The notes beneath the pieces are model-generated. The model ran no database searches and was not told the origin of the DNA. It saw only the letters and a program-made list of their open reading frames with translations. 64,000 nucleotides of DNA from Apricaphanius iberus (lineage: Eukaryota > Chordata > Actinopteri > Cyprinodontiformes > Aphaniidae): NCBI GenBank assembly GCA_028564705.1, contig JAPXFQ010001795.1:124001-188000 (forward strand), in the 5' to 3' direction. Positions 12,092 through 23,310 of the stretch are shown in pieces (position 1 is the stretch's first letter; every line of letters starts with the position of its first letter). The translations under genes and the position numbers were made by a program.

Positions 12092-12470
12092 CATGTTACG
12101 GCCAATGTTCACCGGCAACCTTGACAGTGTGTCTGCATCAATGTTTGCTTTTCCCGGCCGGTATCTCACCTCGAACCGGAAGTCAGCGAGCTCACCCACC
12201 CACCGGTGGCCGACGGCATTCAGCTTTGCAGTGCTCATCACGTATGTCAACGGGTTGTTATCCGTGTACACAGTATTGGGGGCACAGAAGAGGTAATCCC
12301 TGAATTTTTTACATATTTCCCACTTAAGTGCCAGAAATTCGAGCTTGCCGGAGTGAAGGTGATAATTGCGCTCAGCAGTCGTGAGTGTTCTGGACCCATA
12401 GGCGATCGTTCTGAGCTTTCCTCCCTGGTGTTGGTACAGCACAGCACCAAGTCCATTACGATTTTTTGTA
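12092..12470 (-). pseudogene. Ty3/gypsy RNase H, truncated at the 33-bp array
   Basis: The minus strand reads TIAYGSRTLTTAERNYH and then a YTDNNPLTYV-type block and ANIDADTLSRLP, which are the usual RNase H landmarks of Ty3/gypsy elements. The frame then runs directly into array sequence at 12091, so the rest of pol, including integrase and the 3' LTR, is absent. The upstream join to the reverse transcriptase is frame-shifted near a T-run at about 12460, where the first catalytic Asp block is lost. Confidence 0.85.
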
Positions 12471-13464
12471 AGACAAAAGGGAGGTCAAAGTCAGGATAGG
12501 CAAGCACTGGTGGGTTTGAAAGGACATGGATGAGCTGGTCTAAAGCCCTTTGATGTTCCTCCCTCCACTGGACAGGGGTTTTGGATGACAGCTGTGCTCC
12601 TTTCCCCTTCTTTGTTCTGGGTGGAGGCGTAGCAGTGGCAGGATGTGTTGTTCGCAAGAGTTCATACATTGGTTTGGCAATTCTTGAGAAGTCTTGGATA
12701 TATGTCCGGTGATAGCTGAGGAACCCTAGCAGCTTGCGGACTTCTCCCACTGTGGTCGGGGTCTTGGTTGTCAACGCCTGGATGGCTTCCAGGTCCTTGT
12801 GGTCAAGTCTTACTCCCTCAGCAGAAACCAGCCTTCCTACATAGCGGACTTCCTTCTTGAAAAGCTCACACTTTATTGGTGTAAGCTTCACACCGTGGCA
12901 CTGGAGGGCCTTCAAAACATGCCTCAGCGCCTACACGTGAACTTCAAATGTCTTGGCATGGCAGAGGACATCATCTAAGTAGGGGATGCGGCATTCATCC
13001 CGCAACGAGCTGAGCATCTCCTCCATACTCCTCTGGAATGCTGATGGGACATTGGAAAGGGCAAAAGGGATGCAAACCCACTCATATAAGCCCCATGGAG
13101 TGATAAATGCAGTCATGTGTCGTGACCCCTCTCCAATGAAACCTTGTTGGTAGGCTTTTCCTTGATCCAGAATGGAGAACCAGCTGTACCCACCCAGCGT
13201 GTCAATAAGATTTTGAATACGGGGCAGGGGATGTCTGTCTGGAACTGTGTTTTGGTTTAGCAGCTGGTAATCAATGCAAAGCCTCAAGGTTCCATCCTTC
13301 TTGCGGAAACAAACGACAGGAGCGGCATAAGGGGATTTTGACTTGACGATCCACTTCTTAGCCAACAAGTCCTGGATGTACTCCTTGACTTCCTTGTAAA
13401 GGGGTTTGGGGAAAGCTGCATAGGATCGCTGCACTGGAATGTCATCTTTTAGTGTTAAGCTCAT
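12471..13464 (-). pseudogene. Ty3/gypsy reverse transcriptase
   Basis: The minus strand from 13464 carries a standard Ty3/gypsy [19 protein letters not shown] in the fingers, a palm with [14 protein letters not shown] (motif A Asp), [12 protein letters not shown], and the catalytic YLDD. An in-frame TAG at 12931-12933 interrupts the protein shortly after YLDD; the thumb and connection continue in the same frame from about 12930 (KLTPIKCELFKKEVRYVG). The nonsense codon and the later frameshift make this copy inactive. It belongs with the protease and gag regions at 13.5-15.6 kb. Confidence 0.9.
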
Positions 13465-13521
13465 CTGGAGACTTGGGACACATTCAATGTCGTTGTCATC
13501 CCGTGCAAAAGCGCTGGACTC

Positions 13522-14067
13522 CTAATACAGCATTCCTCTCACTGTTGCTTGTTGTTCATCTGTCAGATGGCTTATATCAACAGGAGGGTGCCACAGCTGG
13601 GACATATGTTCTTTTCGGTCTTTGTCAACCTCCCCAACAGGCACAAGCTCAGGCAAGTTGACGCTGTTGACCTGGAAGCTGTGTTTCTGGTCTGTCTCTA
13701 CAACCTTGTAAATTGACTGGATACTGCCTAGTACTGTAAAGTGGTTGAGCGAGATACTGTGCTGAGTGTGGTTGCATACAGGGATCTCGACAAAAGGTCG
13801 TCTGGTGTGGTAGACCTCAACCAGGCCATTGCCCAGATCTAGCTGTTCCAGTCTTGGGTCTGTCTGACGGACCTCAAACAGCGCCACTGGTGAGGTGAAC
13901 TCGACAGGCACCTTGCATCTGATTCGAGCAGCTCGGCCAGGAGGGATGACAAAATCCCGCCGGCCAACTCTTACCAGTGCTTGGTCTTGGGCGTGGTCGT
14001 GGGTCCGCACGACGTTCACAATGGCTTCAGCTGTGTCCTCTCCAATCTGCATGGCCCTCTGCAGCAA
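13522..14067 (-). pseudogene. Ty3/gypsy pol linker between protease and RT
   Basis: An open stretch of 181 codons lies between the protease and the reverse transcriptase on the same strand. It contains ISHLTDEQQATVRGML near its end, the kind of segment that usually precedes RT in this group. No catalytic motif is expected here. It is separated from RT by a frame break near 13465-13520. Confidence 0.7.
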
Positions 14068-14325
14068 TTGAGCAATGATGTTGACAACTTCAACTCCACC
14101 CTTGCGTCATTGGATTAGCTCCTGGATCACATTGAAGCCTAAGATGGGTCTTGTGAGGCTCAAACGGCTGACCAGAAAGGGTACTCGGATGGAGAGGCTT
14201 GGGTCTTCATTTTCAGGCAAGTTAAAGGTGAGTTCGACCCATCCAGAAGCTGTTAGGTCAAGGCCCCTGTCACCCATAAGCTCACTGAGAGGGTGTGGAT
14301 GTTGTTGAGGTAAATGCTTTTCTTT

Positions 14326-14616
14326 TCAGACATGGCTGATGATGCTGACCTGAGCGCCTGAGTCGGGGAGGACAGTCACAGCATGTCCACTGATATTGCA
14401 TTTCAGTGTGCATTTCTCTCCGATAAGCTTGACCACTCGCTCCGCCGTTGACTTTGCCCCAGTCAGTCGCTGGGGAGGGATGGCATGGCTGTAGTTAACC
14501 CGTGCTGGACCCGTTGTGTCAGCGTCTTGTTGGGACTGGGCGTTATAGCCGATCACGGGTAGTCCCCTTGCCGTGACCGGGGAGCATTTCCCGGCGGCTT
14601 GGTCCTCCTCAGGCAT
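14326..14616 (-). pseudogene. Ty3/gypsy aspartic protease fragment
   Basis: The minus strand contains VLPDSGAQVSIIS, with the Asp-Ser-Gly catalytic triad of retropepsins. The frame stops immediately after, at the TGA at 14326-14328, where the rest of the protease should continue. It follows gag and precedes the pol linker in the usual order. Confidence 0.75.
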
Positions 14617-14762
14617 ACCACAGCACGGTGCGTAAATGTAAATATCACTCTCTGTTTTAGCCCCATCATCCTGTACAGGAACTGCTGTGGTGTTTCATGC
14701 TCGTGCTGCTTGGCCATCATGAGTTCCTGGAAGAGCTCAGTGCTGCTTTTCTCTCCTAGGTG

Positions 14763-15593
14763 TTACTGAAGGAAGCTCTTGAGTTCACAAATAGTCATGT
14801 CCTCTTTACTAGTAAGCATTTCTTTAAAATTGCCAGGCTTTATGACACATAGCACGGCGCGGATCATCTCACCTCCAGTGTGATTTTCTCTGAGGCCTTC
14901 ATCAATCTGTCTAATGATATTGTTGTAGCTGATCTCCGAACTGGTATCACTAATTTGCTCACCATGTATCTTGAACTCTTTCCTTTCTAGGAGGGTGAGG
15001 TCTTTAAGGGCAATCATGCTTTCTGTGCTATAGGTGGTGTGTGATGTGTTTGAGTGCGGTTGCAGTGTGTCACGAGCAGTGGGTAGATTGACACCCATTT
15101 GGGTTGTGGGTGGAGCACTACTCTGTTTTAGCTTGAGTTCATTGTAAACCGCCAACAATTTGCTAATCTGTGTTTCAAGATCTTCGGTTTGAGCAGCTAA
15201 ATCTTTTGTCGTAGTGCGTATACTGGTACCCTGGGTGTTCATGTGTGCAACCTCAGATGTCACTGGCGACACTATTACATCAGATACAGTAAAATCTCCA
15301 CTACCCCTTGTATGACCCATGCTCTGACTATAGCTGTTAACCCTTTCATCAACCTTGTCTTTAAGCAGAAGTAACTGTGACATGCCCTCATCTTCCAATT
15401 CCAGTAAAGCTACATTGTCCATGTATGAGCACAGATACTCCATAACACTCTTGTCATCATGCTGATGCAACGGCATGCACGGCTGGTCGGGTGTTGGCGT
15501 GATGTCAGTTGCAAGCTGGAACAGTTCATCAACAGACAGATGGAACAGTCCCTTCTTGATAGACCACACCAGCTTCTTTCTCTCGTGGCTCAT
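14763..15593 (-). CDS. Ty3/gypsy gag-like open frame
   Basis: An uninterrupted 276-codon frame starts with MSHERKKLVWSIKKGLFHLS and lies about 180 bp from the inferred LTR, the expected place for gag. The middle has a possible coiled-coil segment (LAAQTEDLETQISKLLAVYN), and the C-terminal part resembles the helical core of Ty3-type gag proteins. A Cys-His knuckle is not visible before the frame ends, so the nucleocapsid part is probably lost or frame-shifted in 14617-14762. The start is chosen as the first ATG after the primer-binding region. Confidence 0.65.
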   Translation of the reverse strand: MSHERKKLVWSIKKGLFHLSVDELFQLATDITPTPDQPCMPLHQHDDKSVMEYLCSYMDNVALLELEDEGMSQLLLLKDKVDERVNSYSQSMGHTRGSGDFTVSDVIVSPVTSEVAHMNTQGTSIRTTTKDLAAQTEDLETQISKLLAVYNELKLKQSSAPPTTQMGVNLPTARDTLQPHSNTSHTTYSTESMIALKDLTLLERKEFKIHGEQISDTSSEISYNNIIRQIDEGLRENHTGGEMIRAVLCVIKPGNFKEMLTSKEDMTICELKSFLQ

Positions 15594-15749
15594 GGTGAAC
15601 GGTTGTTAGGTGCCTGTGGTCCTCGAACTCCCTCGCTCTGGCAACAGTCAGACGCCCTGAATTCAGACATACCACTTCACTCTGATGATGCGTCACCGTC
15701 TGGTCCACAGGTTCATGGATCACTGGACTGGCGTCCTCCAACAGCTGTC

Positions 15750-15773
15750 AGCGGTGGCGCCAATCCCGGAACG
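15750..15773 (-). other. Probable primer-binding site of the Ty3/gypsy element
   Basis: Read on the minus strand, TTGGCGCCACCGC lies just inside the inferred LTR end. TGGCGCC is a common start of retroelement primer-binding sites. The exact LTR boundary is not certain. Confidence 0.4.
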
Positions 15774-16353
15774 TGTATATATGGACTAATTCATGCTTAT
15801 TCAAGTTGGCAAAATAATCGTTTCTAAAACCAGTGTGTATTTGTTCTCATTAAAGTTAGCAAAATAACTGTTTCTAATAAGCAGAGTGTTGAAGCTCAAA
15901 CGCTATGCTCCATGAATCAATGGGATGATAATTACCCAGTTAACTGTAAGACGGCATCTGCAGTACCGTTATTTCAGTTCGGCAGTTCCTGTAACTGTTT
16001 CCAGTAACCTACCCCAGATACCTGCCTTGATCAACGGCAAACTTTCACTTTGATAACTGATCGTAGTCTTGTTTATAATCTAACAGATGTTAGGAAAAAT
16101 TGTGCTACCCCAACAAATAAAGAAAAAAAAAAATTGTTTACCAACTGTTTACCATTACTGACCTGAAAGACAGGATAAATAACGGGAGAGTTTGACACAG
16201 CAGCTTTTCTTGTTTTCTCCCAAATTGTATCTGAGAGTGAGCGGATGTCTGTTCCCATAACAACCGGAACTCTACTGCTTCCTCTGTGCCTTAAAGTGAC
16301 AGTGGAAATAAATAAATAAAATATCTGGTGGACACCGATTTGCGTGTGCCACA
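15774..16353 (-). repeat. Inferred 5' LTR of the Ty3/gypsy element
   Basis: On the minus strand the segment starts TGTGGCACAC at 16353 and ends CCATATATACA at 15774, giving TG...CA termini and a length of about 580 bp. The array resumes directly at 16354. A possible alternative start is TGTTGGGG at 16115. The other LTR is absent, so the boundaries cannot be confirmed by comparing two copies within the window. Confidence 0.45.
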
Positions 16354-17734
16354 ACTACCATCTGATGTCATAAAGTTGAGAACAAAATTACAATCTGATA
16401 TCATAAAGTTGAGAAAAAGAGTACTACCTGATGTCATAAAGTTGAGAAAAAGAGTACAGTCTGATATAATAAAGTTGAAAAGAGTCCTATCTGATGTCAT
16501 AAAGTTGAGAACAGGAGTAACAGCTAATGTTATAAAGTTGAGAAAAAAAGTGCCGTCTGATATAATAAAGTTGAGAAAAAGAGTACTATCTGATGTCATA
16601 GAGTTGAGAACAAAATTACAATCTGCTGTCATAAAGTTGAGAACAAGAGTACCGTCTGATGTCATAAAGTTGAGAAGAAAATTACAAACTGATGTCATAA
16701 AGTTGAGAACAAGTATAACATCTGATGTAAACACGAGTACCAGCAGATGTAATAAAGATGAGAACAAGAGTACCATCTGATGTCATAAAGCTGAGAAAAA
16801 GAGTACCCACTGACGTCATAAAGTTGAGAAAAAGAGTACAGTCTGATATAATAAAGATGAGAACAAGAGTACCATCTGAAGTCATAAAGTTGAGAAAAAG
16901 AGTAGTCTGATATAATAAAGTTGAAAAAGAGTCCTATCTGATGTCATAAAGTTGAGAACAGGATTAACAGCTAATGTTATAAAGTTGAGAAAAAAAGTGC
17001 CGTCTGATATAATAAAGTTGAGAAAAAGAGTACTATCTGATGTCATAAGGTTAAGAAATGGAGTGCCATCTGATATAATAAAGTTGAGAAAAAGAGTACT
17101 ACCTGATGTCATAAAGTTGAGAAAAAGAGTACAGTCTGTTATAATAAAGTTGAAAAAGAGTCCTATCTGATGTCATAAAGTTGAGAACAGGAGTAACAGC
17201 TAATGTTATAAAGTTGAGAAAAAAAGTGCCGTCTGATATAATAAAGTTGAGAAAAAGAGTACTATCTGATGTCATAGAGTTGAGAACAAAATTACAATCT
17301 GCTGTCATAAAGTTGAGAACAAGAGTACCGTCTGATGTCATAAAGTTGAGAAGAAAATTACAAACTGATGTCATAAAGTTGAGAACAAGTATAACATCTG
17401 ATGTAATAAAGATGAGAACAAGAGTACAATCTTATCTCATAAAGTTAAGAACAAGAGTACAGTCTGATATAAGTTGAGAGAAAGAGTCCTATCTGATGTC
17501 AAAAAGTTGAGAACAGGAGTACCATCTGATATAATAAAGTTGAGAAAAAGAGAACCATCTAAATGTCATAAAGTTGAGAAAAAGATTACCATGTGATATC
17601 ATAAAATTTAGAACAAGAGTACCATCTGATGTCACAAAGTTGAGAAGATTACCTTCTGATATGAAATAGTTGAAAAAAAGAGTACCATGTGATGTCATAA
17701 AGTTGAGAACAAGAGTACCTTCTGATATAAAATG
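16354..17734. repeat. 33-bp tandem array, second block
   Basis: About 42 units of the same monomer resume in phase after the Ty3/gypsy insertion. A local duplication is visible: the series around 16480-16720 is repeated at 17160-17400 almost unchanged. One unit at 16811-16818 carries an exact TGACGTCA in place of the usual TGATGTCA. Confidence 0.92.
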
Positions 17735-18370
17735 GTGTTTCTCAATGTCAAGGTTCCTTGCTTCCGAGGACACTGTCCTTCCTTGGTCAAAAAAACGGTT
17801 TGAAACAGACTTGCCTTTTACGTGACCACGGCTGCCGGCTTACATGCTCTGTTTACGTCGCGCCCATCGTAGTAGCATTGTAGCGTAGTAATATAACTTC
17901 AACCATGGAACTGGAAATGTATAACGAGAGTTTTACTTTTTTTTGTACATGTCAGTTAAATCAAATGTGCAAACGAATTAGTACATGGTAGAAACTACTA
18001 TGCAACTAACCAACCATATATAACTGCTTTGGATCTTAAAAATAATAAAGAAAAATAAAACAAACAGTTTAGATATAAGCCCGATAGTTAAAATTAGTTG
18101 ACTTACATTTAAAATAGAAATTTATCTCCGAAGTAGCTGCTGCCGGCTCCTACCACGCTGTATTCTGGGACATCTTTGACCGAGAGAAAGCATCAAGGCA
18201 CGTCTGATGTATCCTTGGTTAGTTAGCTAAACGGCTAACAAACGGAGGACAGATTCCTCGGTAGAACATGAACATTGGAACACGCTTTGGCGGTCCCTGA
18301 TGATGCATCTCCTAGGCAAATGGGGCGGGACCAAGGCATCAAGGCGAGGTTCCTCGGCATTGAGAAACAC
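17735..18370. mobile_element. 636-bp terminal-inverted-repeat DNA transposon, no coding capacity
   Basis: The left end reads gtgtttctcaatgtcaaggt. The right end, reverse complemented, reads gtgtttctcaatgccgagga. These inverted ends lie exactly where the 33-bp array is interrupted. No transposase motif is visible inside. The tttctcaa-type end resembles some hAT elements, but no clear target-site duplication is seen, so the superfamily is open. Confidence 0.75.
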
Positions 18371-18515
18371 TCAAAAAGTCATAAAGATGAGAACAAGAGT
18401 ACCATCTGTAATAAAGTATAAAACAAGATTACCTTTTGATGCAATAGAGTTGAGAACAAGAGTACCATCTGATGTGATACAGATAAGAACAAGAGTACCA
18501 TCTGATGTGATACAG
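18371..18515. repeat. 33-bp tandem array, third block
   Basis: About four units (for example gataagaacaagagtacc) lie between the inverted-repeat element and the 1.7-kb LTR-like insertion. Here the usual 'gtcataaag' is often 'gtgatacag', a local variant. Confidence 0.85.
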
Positions 18516-20213
18516 TGTTGGGGATCTTACCAAAAATCTATCTATTTGGCTATTAATAGTCGACTGCTTATGGCAGTCGATAAGATTAATAATTTATGGA
18601 AAATTATTATTTGGGGCACCACCTGTTATCAGGAATTATTTTAATAGCCAAATTTCTATGTCAGTCTCATAAGCTGAAGGAATGAATTAATTACTGTTTA
18701 TTGACCATACACCTTGCAATATGTGTGTGTTGAACAAGGAATGACACCAGTTACTTTCCAAAAATACCAGAATTTATTCACACCAAAAGGAATAAGAAAA
18801 ACATTTAAACACTCAAACTAGTAATAAAGTAACACTACTGATTAAACTGACTGGATAGTTAAAAATAAAAGTAACACGATAAAAAAAAAGAAAGCAATAA
18901 AATTGAAACCATGAATTCTGTTATGATTCTGCATGCAGATCAGACCCAGGACTTGATTTGCAGATGCTGGAAGGAAAAGCAGAATTAGTTCCACTAATTG
19001 TAAGAGAAATCAAAACATTCTTTGGATAAAGAGATGTATGTTAAAAATTATCTGGATAAGAGTAATTTAATCTTTGGAAGATTACTTAGTTCATGACCTG
19101 GTCACCAAATTTAACAATTTAATTCCAGTATTTGATATAAAACTAGAGGTCCAAACATGGCTGATAAGATTAGTTTCTGTTCTTAATCTTCTCTGAACCG
19201 ATCATTATTTGAACATCTTTGATGGCTTATGGATTGAATGCAGATCTGGGCCAAACACGTGGTCTTGCCCAATGGCGGGGTGCTAGCAGCGCTACCGGAT
19301 GCTGTTTGGACCAGTTCTGGTATATTTCTTAAACATCAAACAAAGAAAATTAAGCTCTTGTTGGATTAAGCAGCTCAAATTGCAGGATTCAAAATGACTC
19401 TTGGTCTTTTAAAAACACTGATTAAAGTTTTTAGGCCGAGAGGCCTCTATTACCCAAAGATAGCAGATGGAAACAATACAACACCACAAAAAGGGGAAAA
19501 ATCTTTAAAATTTGTTATCCTAACTAATTTGCCTCCGCCCAAACAGACCTTACAGAATGATCAGAGTTCTCAGAGTTGCTGCACGTCGATGAGGGAAGGG
19601 GAATGAGGCGATGTTAGCCTAGCAGGCTAACAAAGGGTTGCTAAGCTAGTTAGCAGGCTCGTAGCTCCTGGAGCTTCCAATCAGAGCGCCGCTTCCCTCC
19701 GTTCTTGGTTCAGCTGTGTGACGGCTGGGCCCCAACACTCACGAACGGTCACTCTGGGATTATCCGACCTGGCCACTATTATCAGCTCCGTGTCGGCGGC
19801 TCGATGCGGCCTCTGGCACGAAGAGGTGCGGCTTCTGTCCGGTTCAGGCATGCAGTTCAGGCTGGGTTAGGTCCTCCGCCAAGTGTGGCTCTGCTTCTCA
19901 GCGTTCAGCTGCCTGAAACTCAGAGGGGTTTCGTCGGGCTCTGGGGATAAACAACGTCTTTGTTTATCAATATTTAGGATTCAGCTGATTGTCTTTGAGT
20001 TCCATGAAGCAAGTTTCTCTCAGAAACTCGGGCCCTTCTCGGCCAGAAAAGAGGGTGGTTGAAGCAAGGATCTTGCCTGGCAGCCCTAGCCAGGGACTGT
20101 ATGGCTAAGAATGAGCAGCTAGCTGTGCTCCTTTATTTATAGATGCCGAATCCCCCACTTCCTGTGGGGCTAGAGCAGAGTAGCGCCACCTGATGACTGT
20201 GTGCGGCCCAACA
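18516..20213. mobile_element. 1.7-kb insertion with LTR-like ends, possible solo LTR
   Basis: The segment begins TGTTGGG and ends CCCAACA, perfect 7-bp inverted ends with TG...CA. It splits one 33-bp unit: gatacag before it, cagataag after it, so at least 'cag' is duplicated. No long coding frame lies inside. On the minus strand a TATAAATAAA-type box lies at 20132-20142, about 75 bp from that end. A solo LTR fits best; a non-coding DNA transposon with 3-bp duplication is the alternative. Confidence 0.55.
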
Positions 20214-20478
20214 CAGATAAGATCAAGAGTATCATCTGATGTAATAAAGTTCAGAAAAAGAGTACCCTCTGATGTCATAAAGTTGGGCAAAGTCGTACTA
20301 TCTTATGTCAAAGTTGAGAACACGTGTACCATCTGATCTAATAAAGTTTAAAACATGAGTATCTCTTGATGTAATACAGTTGAGAACATGAGTACCATTT
20401 GATGTCATCAAGTTGAGAACAAGAGTACTAAGACATAAAGTTGAGAACAAGATTATCATTGATGTCATAATCCCGGGG
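20214..20478. repeat. 33-bp tandem array, last block
   Basis: About eight diverged units continue after the LTR-like insertion and end at the cccgggggg tract at 20472. This is the right edge of the locus. Confidence 0.85.
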
Positions 20479-21937
20479 GGGATGCAGATATTAAAAAATG
20501 TTGAAATATTGTATAGATAGTAAAACCCTGATCAACATTTTGATGTAAAATAAAACAACAAAGAAAAGTAAAAAAAATCAATACAACTTTAATTTTAGTT
20601 GTTAAGAGTAATTTTAGAGTGTGCTTTTGACTTTTTTTCTTTTTTGTAGGGAGACAGATTTAGGCTATTACTATAAAATTTTAATTTTGTTATATTTGAA
20701 AACATTTATAATATTTGGAAGACTTGCTTTTAGCTGTGAGACGGACAAGGTTGTGATTGAAAATCTACCAGGGGTAAGCCGCTCTGCCTGCAGGGGAGGT
20801 GCAGACACCTCTAGCACTCAACGTTCAACCAGTGATTTCACTAGTTGAACACTCAGTCGTTTTCTATGAGAGGGAGGGGCAGCTGCTCAGAGAGCAGAAT
20901 TCAGGAGGATTACTCAGATATGCGTGAATTAAGCCAAAAACCACTCTGGTGGGGTTTTTTTTATGAGAAAATTGCACTACCATATGGTTGAAAACTCCAA
21001 AAACTTGATTTTGCATGATATAAGCCCTTTAAGGGGTTCTTATTTTTAATCATATATTTTATTAATTATATTCACATCAATTTTAATACTTATGTTTATC
21101 ATGTACCAATGCTGATTTTGTTATTATAGTTAGAAATGCATATTGTGTGAGAAAGAGAGACATTGTAGTTTCAACAGAGACCCAAAAAAAAAAAAAGGAA
21201 CAGTGTGTGCCTAAGACAGAAGTTTTTGGGAGGCAAGGTCAAACTCACAAATGTGGAATTTGAGTAGGGTGCAACTAGGCTGAGATCAACATCAGCAGAG
21301 TAGATAACTTGTCTTAGTAACAGAGTCTTAGTAAGTGATGGAAAGAACCAGTCAGATGCAAATGTAAAATCTGGTGATGTGTGTTCAATGATGACTAGCT
21401 GAATGTGAGACAAAGTTAACGCCCCAGATATGTTAAACATGTTGGAAAATATACAAATGTGATTTTCTAATATGGACTTTTCCAGACCCCGCGTGCTGAC
21501 CCAGAGTGACCAACTCAGACGCTCTTGTAATAAACTTAAAGAACTGGATTCCTCTCCTGTGATCTCTGATAAAGTAACACGTATGAAACTATGGAACTGA
21601 GGGTTTTAAGGAAGGCGTTTAGTTCCAACAGGCCGCACCTAACCATCCTTAGCATTGACGTCTTGTTCCAATTGGCTTGGCACTGCAACTACTCCCCGGT
21701 TTGATCTCCTGGTTTCTTAATGGTCTAATTTACTTGTGTTTTTATTCATTTTTTCATTTTTTCTGGTATGACTGTTCTTTTCTGAAAAAAAAAAATCTTC
21801 CCCTCACTATTTTTAGTGCATTTCAGTTTAGCCTAGTAGTGGGCAGGAAGAAACAGTACGATTTGGGAGCTTGCTCATAAGCATTAATGACATGCAAGTT
21901 TCTGTCCACTAACTGCAACACAAATATCTCTGTTTAC
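20479..21937. other. No gene seen
   Basis: AT-rich sequence with several poly-A and poly-T runs (for example 21183-21197). Open frames are short and show no family signature. Confidence 0.5.
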
Positions 21938-23310
21938 CAAGGGCGTAACTTTGATGATCACATTGGTGGGGACACATCTTGGCGTAACACCCCAGCCCTA
22001 CCATCCAACCGGATACGTTAACTTTTTTATAAACCAAACAAGACCACATTCAATAACCAATTAACCAAATAAAGAATAAGTTTCATTTTTGTTCTAAATC
22101 AAACTTTGTATTGCCTTTTTCTGATCTAAAATGCACTGTAGTTAGCCTATTATAACCTATGCTGACATATGTCTCAGCTGTGATTCCCCCTGGTCTCTCC
22201 TTGAACCACCACTGATCAGACCTGCTGTAGTTTCATCCTATTGAAATAACACATGATGTCTTACTTTGAAATAACATGTAGCCTATGATGTAATCGCCAA
22301 TGTGTATTATCAGTCAAATGTACATTTAGTAACTTATTCAATTCTCTCAAATGTACCTGTATCCCTGATTTGTGTGTGTTTGAAGCTGAGCTACCTGGCT
22401 GAGGATCTTCTGTATCCTCCTTATAAAAAGAAATGATGTCATGGGTAGTGACAGAATGCATCACATCTCAAAAACCTGCGGCATTCCTGCATTTACATTT
22501 AAGGGCAATTTCAATAATATTCTACTTTAATTAACATTAATTAGCAGGGTTTTCATCATAAACGAGGTTACTGTGAACTACAAAACACAATGAGGAACGT
22601 TTTAGCTGTTTTCTGACAGACAGCTGATTCATGTAAACAGCAACAAGTTGCCAAAAAAATGTGCTGAAAGATAAATATTTATATTAGGCTATATGACTAA
22701 ATTGTGTACAGATAGTTGTGGAGGGGTTGGGGGTAATTATTCTAAATTAATTAGGAAACACAGGGATGCTGTAACGGTCTATTCTTCGTATTTAGCAAAA
22801 GCCAACAGAGCGGCCCCCGTGTTCTGGCCCTGAAACTTGTATATACTAGGCTATATGATAGGCTAATGTCTGGCTGTTGAAATCGGATATAATGTATGTC
22901 CCTTCATGACGAGTTAAAAAATCAAGACTCGTCTGCTTCTCCTCACCGGTGTCCCGTGTGTCATGTCAGATCTTCCAACGACAATATATCCCTTAACATA
23001 GGTATAGCGTATGTCATCGTTAGTGTTACAGTGAATTGGCATATGTTGTTTGACTGACTTACCGTTTTCTGAAAATGAAAATAGCTCCGAATCTCCTCTC
23101 GCTTCCTTTTTTTGCTCGACATGCTTAGTTGATATTAAAATTTGGTCCAAGACACAACCATGACAACGTACAGGAAGCAAAGCCAATCACAAAATATTTT
23201 GAGCGGGACCAAAGAGAGCAAAGTCAACGTGAACATATCATTTTCATTTTCGCACATTGGAATATTGGTATGGACACCTCCACACGTCCATACGCAATTT
23301 TACGCCCATG
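21938..23310. mobile_element. hAT-like DNA transposon, 1.37 kb, no transposase seen
   Basis: The left end reads CAAGGGCGTAACTTTG. The right end, reverse complemented, reads CATGGGCGTAAAATTG. The flanking 8-mers are ctgtttac and ccgtttac, a 7 of 8 match that fits the 8-bp target duplication of hAT elements. Open frames inside are short and I recognise no transposase motif, so this is probably a non-autonomous copy. Confidence 0.7.

Noticed and set aside
16073..16354. 93-codon minus-strand frame in the inferred LTR
   Set aside because: It has one vaguely protease-like phrase but overlaps the probable LTR and an A-rich tract. The evidence is too thin to call a coding piece.
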